A stretch of DNA of 64,000 bases from Gillisia sp. Hel_I_86 (GTDB lineage Bacteria; Bacteroidota; Bacteroidia; Flavobacteriales; Flavobacteriaceae): positions 1,550,001-1,614,000 of the forward strand of contig NZ_VISE01000001.1 in NCBI RefSeq assembly GCF_007827275.1, in the 5' to 3' direction. This document shows positions 9,114-20,340 of this stretch, piece after piece (position 1 is the stretch's first letter; each line of letters opens with the position of its first letter). The notes below the pieces were generated by a model. It was not told the DNA's origin and searched no databases. It saw only the letters and a program-made list of their open reading frames with translations. The position numbers and the translations under genes are program-made.

Positions 9114-10079
9114 TTATTTTTTACGGTTATAAATGGGAAGGAACAAGAAAGATAGTCCCCCCACGATAATTACGAGCAGGGTTTGAGTTCCCCAAGTAAT
9201 CCAACCAAAGGCTTCACCGCCCTGTTTGCTAACTCCAAAAAGCATAAGGCTAGCCCCAATAGCTATAGGATATACCCCGATTCCGCCGTTGGTTGCCGAA
9301 ATAGCAAAGGAACCCACTACAAATGCCAATAAAACCACTCCCAAAGGAAGCCCAGATGTTTCGGGAACCGTAAATATCAAGGCGTAGAACATGCAAATGT
9401 ACATTCCCCAAATAAAGAGGGTATGAAACAAAAATGCTCCTTTTTGTTTCATTTTAAGGATGCTTCGCATTCCTTCCAGTAGGCCTTTGGCAAATTTTTT
9501 AATTTTTTTGAAGATCCCGATTTTTGAAGATCTAATCAATTTTAAAATCAAAATCCCTACCGCGAGAAGGCCTAAAAGAATTGCAATTGTAATAAACGGA
9601 TTGATATTGTTCTCTTCAAAATAAGCAAGAAGATATTCTGTTTGAAGGATCATGGTAATTGTAATTACCAGTGAAAGCATAATGAAATCGGAAATCCTTT
9701 CAGAAATTATGGTTCCGAAGGCTTTTTCAAAAGGAACATTTTCATAACTCGAAATAGTGACGCCTCTAAGTACCTCACCCGATCTTGGGATTCCGAAATT
9801 TGCAAGGTACGCTACCATCACAGCCATGAAACTGTTTGGAAATTTGGGCTTGTACCCCAATGGCTCGAGAAGGAACTTCCATCTATAGGCCCTAGAGAGA
9901 TGGGATAACAAACCGCAAATCATAGAAATTATTATAAAAATTGGATTCGCAGATTTGATATTGTTCAGGAGCTCTTCCCTTTCTATGGGAGTGGAGTTTC
10001 TTATTGAAAACCAGATCAAAAAAACTCCCAACAAAAGCGGGAGTATGATCTTTAAAATTTTAATGGTGGTTTTCTTCAA
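9114..10079 (-). CDS. YbhN/UPF0104-type integral membrane protein (lysylphosphatidylglycerol synthase TM-region family)
   Basis: Polytopic inner-membrane protein of 321 aa with about eight hydrophobic segments. It belongs to the flippase-like family sharing the transmembrane region of MprF (COG0392). Family signatures seen are SRAYRWKFLLEPLGY near residue 65, FGIPRSGEVLRG near 95 and ATNGGIGVYPIAIGASL near 260. The soluble lysyl-transferase domain of MprF is absent, so a transport or lipid-handling role is possible, but the substrate is unknown. It ends 9 bp before the frame of the esterase-like gene and begins 3 bp after panD, so it is very probably in one transcript with panCD. Confidence 0.85.
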   Translation of the reverse strand: MKKTTIKILKIILPLLLGVFLIWFSIRNSTPIEREELLNNIKSANPIFIIISMICGLLSHLSRAYRWKFLLEPLGYKPKFPNSFMAVMVAYLANFGIPRSGEVLRGVTISSYENVPFEKAFGTIISERISDFIMLSLVITITMILQTEYLLAYFEENNINPFITIAILLGLLAVGILILKLIRSSKIGIFKKIKKFAKGLLEGMRSILKMKQKGAFLFHTLFIWGMYICMFYALIFTVPETSGLPLGVVLLAFVVGSFAISATNGGIGVYPIAIGASLMLFGVSKQGGEAFGWITWGTQTLLVIIVGGLSFLFLPIYNRKK

Positions 10080-10082
10080 GTA

Positions 10083-10433
10083 TTAATGTAAAAGGTTGTT
10101 TTCTTCATTTGGAAAAACCAAAGCAGGCTTAAAGGATTTAGCTTCCTCCAGCTCCATAATGGCATACGTAATAAGAATAAGAATATCCCCTTTTGCAACC
10201 CTTCTTGCTGCTGCACCGTTAAGAGTTATCTCCCCAGAATTTCTAGGGCCTGGGATGGCATAAGTTTCTAAACGCTCCCCGTTATTGTTGTTTACTATTT
10301 GAACTTTTTCGCCTTCAATTATATTGGCAGCATCCATAAGGTCTTGATCTATGGTAATGCTTCCAATGTAATTAAGATCGGCGCCAGTACATTTTACGCG
10401 ATGAATTTTAGATTTTACTACGTGAATCAACAT
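10083..10433 (-). CDS. panD: Aspartate 1-decarboxylase
   Basis: Makes beta-alanine from L-aspartate for pantothenate and CoA. The 116-aa proenzyme self-cleaves at Gly24-Ser25 in NYIGSITID, creating the pyruvoyl cofactor at Ser25. The conserved Tyr (Tyr22 before IGS) and the later substrate-site motif [14 protein letters not shown] are present. It lies 9 bp downstream of panC on the same strand and 3 bp upstream of the YbhN-like gene. The pairing with panC supplies both precursors' joining steps locally. Confidence 0.97.
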   Translation of the reverse strand: MLIHVVKSKIHRVKCTGADLNYIGSITIDQDLMDAANIIEGEKVQIVNNNNGERLETYAIPGPRNSGEITLNGAAARRVAKGDILILITYAIMELEEAKSFKPALVFPNEENNLLH

Positions 10434-10442
10434 ACAATTTAT

Positions 10443-11294
10443 TTAATAATTTAAGGCTATGTTGTCTATAAGCCTAATGTCTTCGAAATACACCGCGATA
10501 AACGCTCGAACAAGTTTACCATTAACATCATTTGTTATTGGCTTCAATGTTTCGCTATCGGCAATCTCGAAATATTCCAATTTGAAATAGGGATGTGCTT
10601 TAAATTCATTTTCCACCCATTGTGTTATCTGATTTGCACTTTCTATGCCAAATTTATCCTTTGCCTTTAACAGTGTTTCATGTATAAACGATGCCTCAAG
10701 ACGAATTTTTGGGATTAGTCGTTCATTTCTGGAACTTCTTGCTAACCCGTTATGTTCCCGATTAATGGGGCAGGCTATTACTTCTACGGGAAGCTGGTAG
10801 CACTGCACGAGTTTTTTTATTATTTGTAACTGTTGGTAATCTTTTTCCCCAAAAAACGCTTTATCGGGCTGTACCATCTCGAAAAGTTTTTTTATAACCG
10901 TACCAACTCCGTCAAAATGTCCGTTTCTGTATTTTCCTTCCATTTTATGTTCCAAACCGTCAAATTGAAAATGTTCAGACTGGATATTGTTACTATAAAG
11001 TTCGGCTGCAGAGGGAGTAAAACCAATCACATTAAGGTTCAATTCTTCTAATTTTTGGATGTCAGAATCCAATGTTCTGGGATATTTGTCCAAATCTATT
11101 GCATTATCGAACTGGGTGGGATTGATAAAAATACTCACTACAACGACATCACAAACAGCAGCAGCTTGCCTAATCAAAGACAAGTGCCCTTCATGCAATG
11201 CGCCCATTGTAGGCACGAATCCTATGGAGGAATCTTTGGATTTTAATTTGGAAATAACCTCTGTCAAGGTCGCTTTCTCTTTAATAATCTGCAT
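10443..11294 (-). CDS. panC: Pantothenate synthetase
   Basis: ATP-dependent ligase joining pantoate and beta-alanine. At 283 aa it has the nucleotidyl-transferase signature PTMGALHEGHL at residues 28-38, the FINPTQF substrate loop, GEKDYQQ and SSRNERL. All expected motifs are present. It is first in the panC-panD-YbhN-like run. A promoter candidate lies just upstream (TAAGTTTG as -7 on the minus strand), back-to-back with that of the divergent GT5-type gene. Confidence 0.96.
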   Translation of the reverse strand: MQIIKEKATLTEVISKLKSKDSSIGFVPTMGALHEGHLSLIRQAAAVCDVVVVSIFINPTQFDNAIDLDKYPRTLDSDIQKLEELNLNVIGFTPSAAELYSNNIQSEHFQFDGLEHKMEGKYRNGHFDGVGTVIKKLFEMVQPDKAFFGEKDYQQLQIIKKLVQCYQLPVEVIACPINREHNGLARSSRNERLIPKIRLEASFIHETLLKAKDKFGIESANQITQWVENEFKAHPYFKLEYFEIADSETLKPITNDVNGKLVRAFIAVYFEDIRLIDNIALNY

Positions 11295-11317
11295 TTTATT
11301 ATAAAATTAACAGCGTG

Positions 11318-11348
11318 CAAACTTAATATATTACTGGCAAACTGCATA
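11318..11348 (-). promoter_or_regulatory. Promoter for panCD
   Basis: Read on the minus strand, TATG (11345-11348) is separated by 19 bp from TAAGTTTG (11318-11325). This fits the Bacteroidota -33/-7 pattern TTTG-N19-TAnnTTTG with one mismatch in the -33 box. It lies 24 bp before the panC ATG. Confidence 0.55.
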
Positions 11349-11364
11349 AAATTTTGTAATTTTG
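11334..11364 (+). promoter_or_regulatory. Promoter for the GT5-like gene, divergent from panC
   Basis: TAATTTTG (11357-11364) is an exact TAnnTTTG -7 box. The -33 side is weak (CTG at 11334-11336). The core overlaps that of the panC promoter on the other strand, so the two transcription units may interfere. It supports the ATG at 11396 over the GTG at 11366. Confidence 0.5.
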
Positions 11365-11395
11365 CGTGTTTTTTATTCGCAAAAGCAAAACATTT

Positions 11396-12208
11396 ATGAA
11401 AGATAAGAGGATATTGTACGTATCATCTGAAGTTATTCCTTACCTGCCCGAAACCGATATATCATCTATGTCTTTTGAAGCTGCCAGAATGGTAAATGGT
11501 TTAGGAGGACAAATTAGGATATTTATGCCACGTTATGGCAACATCAATGAAAGAAGGCATCAGTTGCATGAAGTGATTAGGTTGTCTGGGATGAATTTGG
11601 TGATAGACGATCTGGATATGCCGTTAATTATTAAGGTTGCCTCTATTCCAAAAGAACGGATGCAGGTTTATTTTATAGATAACGAAGATTATTTCAAGAG
11701 AAAAGCAACACTTACAGATGAGGACGGGAATTTGTTTCCAGATAACGACGAACGTGCAATTTTCTTTGCCAAAGGAGTAATTGAAACAGTAAAGAAATTA
11801 AACTGGTCCCCAGATATTATACACGTTCATGGTTGGTTATCTTCATTATTGCCATTATACCTAAGGAACTACTACGGAAACGAGCCATTATTTTCTGGCG
11901 CAAAAATTGTTACCTCTATATACAATCAAAGTTTCGATGAATCGTTAGATGCAGGAATGCACAAGAAAATTCTTTTTGATGGGTTGGAAAATAATAATGT
12001 AAAGCATTTGAAAAAACCTACCTATGTTAATTTGATGAAAACCGCAATAGATAATTCTGATGCGGTGATTATTGGTGGAAATAATATTCCGGCAGAATTA
12101 TCAAAATACCTAAATAAGCAGGAAATTCCGGTTTTGGATTATAAAACACCAGAAGAATTTTCTACTGCATACCAAGATTTTTACGATACTCAAGTATTAT
12201 CACAATAA
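11396..12208 (+). CDS. GT5-type glycogen/starch synthase N-terminal domain protein
   Basis: 270-aa protein (from ATG 11396) that matches only the N-terminal Rossmann half of bacterial glycogen synthase: RILYVSSEV at the start, GGQIRIFMPRYG near residue 40, and PDIIHVHGWLSSLLPLYL near 145. The C-terminal GT-B half, with its nucleotide-sugar site, is missing, and the family KxGGL motif near the start is replaced by ETDISSM. It therefore probably lacks ordinary synthase activity. It could be a regulator or sugar-sensing remnant, and is well preserved rather than decayed. It is followed after 14 bp by the DUF4270 gene and then glmS, so these three may form one operon. Confidence 0.85.
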   Translation: MKDKRILYVSSEVIPYLPETDISSMSFEAARMVNGLGGQIRIFMPRYGNINERRHQLHEVIRLSGMNLVIDDLDMPLIIKVASIPKERMQVYFIDNEDYFKRKATLTDEDGNLFPDNDERAIFFAKGVIETVKKLNWSPDIIHVHGWLSSLLPLYLRNYYGNEPLFSGAKIVTSIYNQSFDESLDAGMHKKILFDGLENNNVKHLKKPTYVNLMKTAIDNSDAVIIGGNNIPAELSKYLNKQEIPVLDYKTPEEFSTAYQDFYDTQVLSQ

Positions 12209-12222
12209 GTAATTTATACCGA

Positions 12223-13821
12223 ATGAATTTTTTGAAAAGAGCACGCCTGGTTTCAGTAGCAATGCTATTGGTGTTGGCATTTACCTCATGTGATGACGAT
12301 TTTAATACCATTGGCGGCAGGCTTGTGGGACAGTTTGATTCCATCCCCCTTTATGAAGCTGGAGTGATTGGTTATAGCAATAAAATTGGGCCAGTTCAAA
12401 CCAATGGGCGGACTACAGATGGAACTGCTATAAATTTGTTAGGAATTTATAATGATCCAGTTTATGGGCAACAAGTAGCGAGTGTTTTAACCCAATTATC
12501 CTTGTCTACAACTAGCCCCGAGTTCGGGGATCAGCCTGTTGTGGACAGTGTTGTATTAACACTCGCCTATTATAGTACGGTAGTTGAAACGGGAGAAGAT
12601 GGAAATCCGGTTTATGAATTGGATTCTATTTTTGGTGATTCTCCGTATAAATTAACGGTTAGTAGATCTAATTTTTTCCTTAATAATTTTGATCCAGAAG
12701 CCGATTTTGCTAGCGTTCAAAAATATTACTCTAACCAAGGGCCTGTTTTCGAAAATAATTTAATTGGAGCTCCTTTGTATACGAACGAGAATTTTTTACC
12801 ATCAAACAATGAGGTGGTTTATGAAGGGTTCAATGAGCAAAATGAAGTGGACACCATTCGTACTACTCCCCGACTTAGAGCTAATTTACCAGTACAATTT
12901 TTTCAAGAGAATATTATTAATAAAGAAGGTTCTATAGAGCTTTTCAATAATAACAACTTCAATAACTTTATTAGAGGACTCTATTTTAAGGCTGAACCTT
13001 TAAATGGAGGCGGTAATATGTTATTGCTGGATTTCAGTTATCTTACTAATCCAGATGTAGGAATTATGATTTATTATACTTCCCAAGTAGAAGATTCTTC
13101 CGATTCTGATGGGGATGGGGATACTACTGAAATGATAGGACAACCGGCATCTTATAAATTGAATTTTGGAACAAATACCGTAAACACGTTTTCACAAGAT
13201 TTTCCAGCGGGGATAGCTTCAGAAATTACGGAAACAAATTCTGAGGCAGGAGCTAAGAATTTGTTTTTAAAAGGAGGAGAAGGCGTGGTTTCAGTCATTA
13301 GATTGTTCGAAGATGAAGCAGAATTAGCAGAATTGAGAGCTAATAACTGGTTGATCAACGAAGCAAACCTAACCTTTTTTGTAGATCAGGATAGAGTTGA
13401 AATTGGGGAATCTGAACCAGAAAGAATTTACTTATACAATTTAAAAACCAACGAGCAATTGTTCGATTATCTAATAGATCCCACCTTAAATACTGAAAGT
13501 CCTTTAAATTCTCTCATCTCACATTCCAGTAGATTGGAAAGAGATGAAAGCGGTGCAGGAGTTAGTTATAAAATAAGGATTACCGAGCATATAAAGAACG
13601 TTTTAAACAAAGACTCTACAAATGTAAAGCTAGGGCTGGTAGTTACGCAAAACATTAATTTGGTTGGAAATTCAGCTTTAAAAACTGTCATAGATAGTAT
13701 TACAAGAGTTCCTAGAGCATCTGTTATTTCTCCAGAAGGAACGGTGTTGCATGGGAATTTATCTCCAAATGTGGATAAAAGATTAAAATTTAATATTTAT
13801 TATACAGAAACAAACAATTAG
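12223..13821 (+). CDS. DUF4270 family outer-envelope lipoprotein
   Basis: 532-aa lipoprotein: MNFLKRARLV, a hydrophobic stretch and lipobox FTSC followed by DDD, an acidic +2 region that in Bacteroidota often accompanies surface export. The repeated beta-rich body (GVIGYSNKIGPVQ, LGIYNDPVYG, and later NLKTNEQLFDYL) fits DUF4270, a Bacteroidota family without an established function. It sits 14 bp after the GT5-like gene and 3 bp before glmS, an arrangement that suggests a link to aminosugar or envelope metabolism (inference only). Confidence 0.85.
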   Translation: MNFLKRARLVSVAMLLVLAFTSCDDDFNTIGGRLVGQFDSIPLYEAGVIGYSNKIGPVQTNGRTTDGTAINLLGIYNDPVYGQQVASVLTQLSLSTTSPEFGDQPVVDSVVLTLAYYSTVVETGEDGNPVYELDSIFGDSPYKLTVSRSNFFLNNFDPEADFASVQKYYSNQGPVFENNLIGAPLYTNENFLPSNNEVVYEGFNEQNEVDTIRTTPRLRANLPVQFFQENIINKEGSIELFNNNNFNNFIRGLYFKAEPLNGGGNMLLLDFSYLTNPDVGIMIYYTSQVEDSSDSDGDGDTTEMIGQPASYKLNFGTNTVNTFSQDFPAGIASEITETNSEAGAKNLFLKGGEGVVSVIRLFEDEAELAELRANNWLINEANLTFFVDQDRVEIGESEPERIYLYNLKTNEQLFDYLIDPTLNTESPLNSLISHSSRLERDESGAGVSYKIRITEHIKNVLNKDSTNVKLGLVVTQNINLVGNSALKTVIDSITRVPRASVISPEGTVLHGNLSPNVDKRLKFNIYYTETNN

Positions 13822-13824
13822 AGT

Positions 13825-15675
13825 ATGTGCGGAATTGTAGGTTATATAGGGCATAGAGAAGCTTATCCTATAGTGTTAAAAGGATTGCATAGATTAGAGT
13901 ATAGAGGGTATGATAGTGCTGGGATTGCATTGTTTGACGGGGAAGAACTTAATCTTTGTAAGACCAAAGGGAAAGTAGCAGATCTTGAAGCCAAGTTTAA
14001 TGCTACCACTTCCACTAAAGGAAATATTGGGATAGGGCATACAAGATGGGCAACACATGGGGTGCCAAATGATGTAAATTCGCATCCACATTATTCCAAT
14101 TCTGGAAATTTGGTGATAATCCATAACGGGATTATAGAAAATTATTCTTCCCTTAAAAAGGAGTTGATTAAAAGGGGCTATACTTTTCAATCTGATACCG
14201 ATACGGAAGTGTTGGTAAACCTTATTGAAGATGTAATGATCAATGAAGATGTGATGTTGGGGAAAGCAGTGCAAATTGCACTTAACCAAACTATCGGGGC
14301 CTACGCTATTACCATTTTTGATAAAAGAAAAGAAAATGAACTGGTGGTTGCCCGGTTAGGGAGTCCATTAGCAATAGGGATTGGAGAAAATGAATTTTTT
14401 ATAGCATCTGATGCTTCTCCATTTATTGAGTTCACCAATAATGCTATTTATCTTGAAGATGGTGAAATGGCCGTGGTGAGACTTGATAAAGAAATTAAAG
14501 TTAGAAAAATACATGATGACTCTTTAGTAGATCCATATATTCAGGAATTACAATTGAATTTAGAGCAGATTGAAAAAGGAGGCTATGATCATTTTATGCT
14601 TAAAGAGATCTATGAGCAGCCTAATGCCATAACAGATACCTATAGGGGGCGCATGTTGGTGGATAAGGGCATAATTAGAATGGCTGGGGTAGACGATAAT
14701 ATTGAGCGTATTGCAAAGGCAAAGAGAATTCTTGTTGTTGCCTGTGGAACTTCATGGCATGCGGGATTGGTAGCCGAGTATATTTTCGAAGACCTTGCAA
14801 GAATCCCTGTAGAAGTTGAATATGCTTCAGAATTTAGATATAGAAATCCCGTAATTCATGAAAACGATGTTGTAATTGCCATTTCTCAAAGTGGGGAAAC
14901 TGCAGATACCATGGCCGCAATAAAGCTTGCTAAAGAAAAAGGAGCCTTTGTATTTGGGGTATGTAACGTCGTAGGGTCATCAATATCCAGGGAAACCCAT
15001 GCGGGAGCTTACACGCATGCAGGTCCAGAGATAGGGGTTGCTTCAACCAAAGCTTTTACAACCCAGATCACGGTACTTACTTTAATGGCTTTAAAACTGG
15101 CAAAACATAGGGGCACCATATCCGATACAGATTTTAGACATCATTTACAGCAATTGGAAGCCATTCCTGTCAAGATCTCTAAGGTTTTAGAAACAACGAA
15201 CGAGCATATTAAAGAAATCGCCTTTAAATATAAAGAAGCAACAAATTGCCTTTATTTGGGAAGAGGTTATAATTTCCCGGTGGCGCTGGAAGGAGCCTTG
15301 AAATTAAAAGAAATCTCCTATATCCATGCTGAAGGATATCCTGCTGCCGAAATGAAACACGGGCCTATTGCCTTGATCGATGAGCAAATGCCGGTTGTGG
15401 TTATTGCTACCAAAATTGGGCATTACGATAAGGTTGTGAGTAATATTCAAGAAATAAAATCCAGAAAAGGAAAAATTATAGGGATTGTTACAGAAGGCGA
15501 TACAGAAGTGAAGGAACTGGCAGATTATGTGATCGAGGTGCCAGATACTATAGAATCCTTAACGCCATTGTTAACTACAATCCCAATGCAATTGCTTTCT
15601 TATCATATTGCAGTGATGCTGGGTAAAAATGTAGATCAGCCAAGAAACTTGGCCAAATCTGTAACGGTAGAATAG
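13825..15675 (+). CDS. glmS: Glutamine--fructose-6-phosphate aminotransferase (isomerizing)
   Basis: Makes glucosamine-6-phosphate for peptidoglycan and LPS. The 616-aa protein starts MCGIVGYIG, so Cys2 becomes the N-terminal nucleophile of the glutaminase domain. GHTRWATHG and HNGIIENY are glutaminase-site motifs. Two SIS domains follow: CGTSWHAG...SQSGETADT at about 305-360, and RGYNFPVALEGALKLKE at about 480. The C-terminus LAKSVTVE carries the conserved tail entering the active site. It starts 3 bp after the DUF4270 stop, so is probably translationally linked to it. Confidence 0.98.
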   Translation: MCGIVGYIGHREAYPIVLKGLHRLEYRGYDSAGIALFDGEELNLCKTKGKVADLEAKFNATTSTKGNIGIGHTRWATHGVPNDVNSHPHYSNSGNLVIIHNGIIENYSSLKKELIKRGYTFQSDTDTEVLVNLIEDVMINEDVMLGKAVQIALNQTIGAYAITIFDKRKENELVVARLGSPLAIGIGENEFFIASDASPFIEFTNNAIYLEDGEMAVVRLDKEIKVRKIHDDSLVDPYIQELQLNLEQIEKGGYDHFMLKEIYEQPNAITDTYRGRMLVDKGIIRMAGVDDNIERIAKAKRILVVACGTSWHAGLVAEYIFEDLARIPVEVEYASEFRYRNPVIHENDVVIAISQSGETADTMAAIKLAKEKGAFVFGVCNVVGSSISRETHAGAYTHAGPEIGVASTKAFTTQITVLTLMALKLAKHRGTISDTDFRHHLQQLEAIPVKISKVLETTNEHIKEIAFKYKEATNCLYLGRGYNFPVALEGALKLKEISYIHAEGYPAAEMKHGPIALIDEQMPVVVIATKIGHYDKVVSNIQEIKSRKGKIIGIVTEGDTEVKELADYVIEVPDTIESLTPLLTTIPMQLLSYHIAVMLGKNVDQPRNLAKSVTVE

Positions 15676-15766
15676 TTTATATTCTGTTAACAGGTTTTTT
15701 GCTATATTCTTATTTTTAGTCATTTAATTAACTATATTGTTAATGAAATTAACTTAAAATCAGAAT

Positions 15767-18523
15767 ATGAAAAAATCGATCCTCCTTATTGTTTTTTTGT
15801 GTTGCCTTATTTCCCACGCCCAAACTACGGTTACCGGTCGTATTGTAGATAACAACAGCACCCCGGTTGCGGGAGCCAATATACTGGTTCCCGATCTTTC
15901 ACAAGGTACGGTTTCAGATCTCAATGGAGATTTTAGTCTTTCCGTTTCCCAAGCCCCACCATTCAACATTCAAATTAGTAGTGTGGGATATGAAACCCAA
16001 TTGGTTTCTGTTACTTCCAATAATCAGGTAATCAATGTTACGCTACTAGAAGGAAATGCCTTGGATGAAATAGTGGTTTCAGCTTCCAGATCTCCGGAAC
16101 GAATCTTTGAATCTCCCGTAACCATAGAGCGTTTTGGGATCAAGGAAATAAAGAATACTACCGCCGCCTCCTTCTATGGCGGACTTGAAAACCTAAAAGG
16201 AGTAGATATAAACACCAGTAGTTTAACGTTCCAATCTGTAAACACACGTGGTTTTGCCACTTTTGCCAATACCAGATTTGTACAATTGGTAGACGGAATG
16301 GATAATTCCTCTCCAGCCTTGAATTTTGTTCTTGGTAATTTGCTTGGGATGACAGAGCTCGACGTGCATAGTATAGAACTCCTCCCTGGAGCTTCTTCCG
16401 CTTTATATGGCGCAAATGCTTTTAATGGAATCTTGTTTATGACCAGTAAAAATCCGTTTGATTTTCCGGGAATAAGCGCGTATTATAAGCAGGGAATCAC
16501 TTCGCAAGAGGCTGCTGGCACCAATCCGGTTTATGATCTTGGTGTTCGGGTTGCCCACAAATTCTCCGATAAATTTGCAGCCAAGGTCAATTTCTCTTAT
16601 TTAAAAGGAACAGACTGGTATGCCGTAAGTGAGGTAGATGTGCTAAGTCCGGGAAATACGAGAGCCGATCCAAACTATGATGGTTTAAACACTTATGGGG
16701 ATGACTTTAGTGTAAACATTAAAGGAGTTGGCCAATCCCTGGCTGCTGCAGGGATAATCCCTTTGGAGGCAGTAGACTTTATACCTAATGAAAATGTAAC
16801 TAGAACAGGTTATGCTGAAACCAGTCTTACCGATTATGAGGCAGAAAGTATAAAATTTGATGCTGCCCTGCACTACAGGCCTTTTGCAGATGATTTTGAA
16901 ATCAGTTATTTAGGAAAAGTGGGCATTGGATCTACAATTTATCAAGGTGCCAATCGATATGCATTGAAGGACTTTTTTTTGCAACAGCATAAATTGGAAA
17001 TTGGGAATGACAACTTTTTCGTGAGGGGTTATATCACCGATGAAGACGCCGGTGATTCCTATGATACCCGTTTTACAGCGATCAACATTAATAGGCGTTG
17101 GAAATCAGATGAGCAGTGGTTTGGACAATACACCGGAGCATTTTTAGGTGCAACTATGGTGGGCGCTTCTACAGAAGAGGCGCATGCTGTTGCAAGACAA
17201 ACGGCAGATACGGGAAGATTGGAACCGGGAACACCAGAATTTCAGAATGCCTTTGAGCAGGTAACCACCGACCCAAGTCTTGCTACAGGATCTAAATTCC
17301 AAGATGAAACTCAATTAAGGCATGCAGATGCAAATTATAATTTTTCCCACATTACTCAAGATTTTGCTGATATTCAGGTTGGAGGATCGTACAGGCAATA
17401 CAAACTGAATTCCTTTGGAACTATTTTTACTGATGTAGATGGTCCAATAAAATATTCTGAATATGGTATCTATACGCAAATTCAGAAAAAATTAATGGCA
17501 GAAAGATTGAAATTAACTGGATCTATTAGATATGATAAATCCGAATTGTTTGATGGAAACTTCTCTCCACGACTTTCTGTAGGGTATACTGCGGGTGCTA
17601 GAAGATCTCACAATTTAAGAGCATCTGTACAAACAGGTTTTAGATATCCAACTACTCAGGATTTATTTATTGGTTTGGATGCCGGAAGAGCAATTTTAGT
17701 AGGTTCGGCTGAATCTAATTTGGATCGCGATGTTAGAACCTTCCCATTAAGCGGAGTTGGGGCAGCGGTAACTGGTAGTCCAAATGCCACTGTAGTGGGA
17801 AGAGCAGCCTATGAAAATTCATTTTCTTTGAATTCTGTATTAACTGGAGCTCCGGCTAAATCGGATGTAGATATTGTAAAGCCAGAACAAGTAACAGCTT
17901 TTGAAGTTGGATATCGTGGAAGGACTGGAAAAGTGATTATAGACTTAAATGCCTATTACAACACCTACAAAGATTTTATTTCTAATGAAACCGTTTTAGT
18001 TCCGTTGTATGGAGAGGTTGGGGTTGACGACCTTTCTTTATTGGCGCTTCAACAAGGAGATTTTAAAGCATATCAAACCTATACAAATTCTTCGGCAGAT
18101 GTAAAATCCTATGGAGCAACAATTGGGCTGGGAACAAAGGTTTTTGGGAATTTTGATCTGGATGGGAACTATACCTATTCCGAAGAGGATTTCGATCAAT
18201 CTTCGGCTCCAGATTTTAGGACCAGCTTTAATACACCCAAGCACAAAGTGAAGATTTCCTTCGGAAATACAGAGGTGTTCACCAACTTCGGATTCAATGT
18301 AAATTATAGATGGAGCGATACCTATTTATGGCAAAGTACTTTTGGGGATGGAACCGTGCCGGCATACTCTGTAGTAGATGCACAGGTAAATTACAAAGTG
18401 CCTTCTATTAAATCCATTTTTAAGTTGGGAGCCACCAACATTGGAGGGAACGAATATTTTACTGCCTATGGCACCGGATTAATTGGCCAGCAGTACTACC
18501 TATCGATAACATTCAATAACTAA
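15767..18523 (+). CDS. TonB-dependent receptor with carboxypeptidase-like N-terminal domain
   Basis: 918-aa outer-membrane receptor. A signal peptide (LLIVFLCCLISHAQ) precedes a CarboxypepD_reg-like domain at about 20-100 (VTGRIVDNNSTPVAGANILV, DLNGDFSL). A plug (EIVVSASRSPERIFESPVTIERF; LPGASSALYGANAFNGI) comes next, then a beta barrel ending in an aromatic-rich strand, QYYLSITFNN. No SusD-like partner or enzyme gene lies beside it, so the ligand cannot be guessed. This is not a typical polysaccharide utilization locus. A strong terminator follows at 18561. Confidence 0.93.
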   Translation: MKKSILLIVFLCCLISHAQTTVTGRIVDNNSTPVAGANILVPDLSQGTVSDLNGDFSLSVSQAPPFNIQISSVGYETQLVSVTSNNQVINVTLLEGNALDEIVVSASRSPERIFESPVTIERFGIKEIKNTTAASFYGGLENLKGVDINTSSLTFQSVNTRGFATFANTRFVQLVDGMDNSSPALNFVLGNLLGMTELDVHSIELLPGASSALYGANAFNGILFMTSKNPFDFPGISAYYKQGITSQEAAGTNPVYDLGVRVAHKFSDKFAAKVNFSYLKGTDWYAVSEVDVLSPGNTRADPNYDGLNTYGDDFSVNIKGVGQSLAAAGIIPLEAVDFIPNENVTRTGYAETSLTDYEAESIKFDAALHYRPFADDFEISYLGKVGIGSTIYQGANRYALKDFFLQQHKLEIGNDNFFVRGYITDEDAGDSYDTRFTAININRRWKSDEQWFGQYTGAFLGATMVGASTEEAHAVARQTADTGRLEPGTPEFQNAFEQVTTDPSLATGSKFQDETQLRHADANYNFSHITQDFADIQVGGSYRQYKLNSFGTIFTDVDGPIKYSEYGIYTQIQKKLMAERLKLTGSIRYDKSELFDGNFSPRLSVGYTAGARRSHNLRASVQTGFRYPTTQDLFIGLDAGRAILVGSAESNLDRDVRTFPLSGVGAAVTGSPNATVVGRAAYENSFSLNSVLTGAPAKSDVDIVKPEQVTAFEVGYRGRTGKVIIDLNAYYNTYKDFISNETVLVPLYGEVGVDDLSLLALQQGDFKAYQTYTNSSADVKSYGATIGLGTKVFGNFDLDGNYTYSEEDFDQSSAPDFRTSFNTPKHKVKISFGNTEVFTNFGFNVNYRWSDTYLWQSTFGDGTVPAYSVVDAQVNYKVPSIKSIFKLGATNIGGNEYFTAYGTGLIGQQYYLSITFNN

Positions 18524-18560
18524 GGATATAGCAGTTAATACGGAATCAATTTGATGTAAA

Positions 18561-18594
18561 AGCTCTTTAGCATATAAAGCTAAAGAGCTTTTTT
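18561..18594 (+). terminator. Rho-independent terminator after the TonB receptor gene
   Basis: AGCTCTTTAGC (18561-18571) pairs perfectly with GCTAAAGAGCT (18579-18589) across a 7-nt loop and runs into TTTTTT. It lies 38 bp after the receptor stop and well before atpD. The rest of the 302-bp gap (18524-18825) holds only the atpD promoter. Confidence 0.85.
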
Positions 18595-18713
18595 GGTTCA
18601 GGAATAAGTACTGACGTTCAATAAATTATAGCTAAATAAAGCCGTGTACAGGGCTTTCCTTCTTTCAACTTCATTAAAATTGGATTCTTCAAAAAAACTT
18701 GCGCTTTAGGCTA

Positions 18714-18743
18714 TATGATTTTATAAAGAAAAAACTATATTTG
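18714..18743 (+). promoter_or_regulatory. Promoter of atpDC
   Basis: TATATTTG (18736-18743) is an exact TAnnTTTG -7 box. TATG at 18714-18717 lies 18 bp upstream as a degenerate -33 element. The leader to the atpD ATG would be roughly 80 nt. Confidence 0.55.
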
Positions 18744-18822
18744 CAGCCTGAAAATAGGTTAAGATTGATTCATTTTTATCCAACATATTTTAAAGATTTC
18801 AATATTAAACATAAAGAATTAG

Positions 18823-20337
<1,515 letters not shown>

Positions 20338-20340
20338 AAT

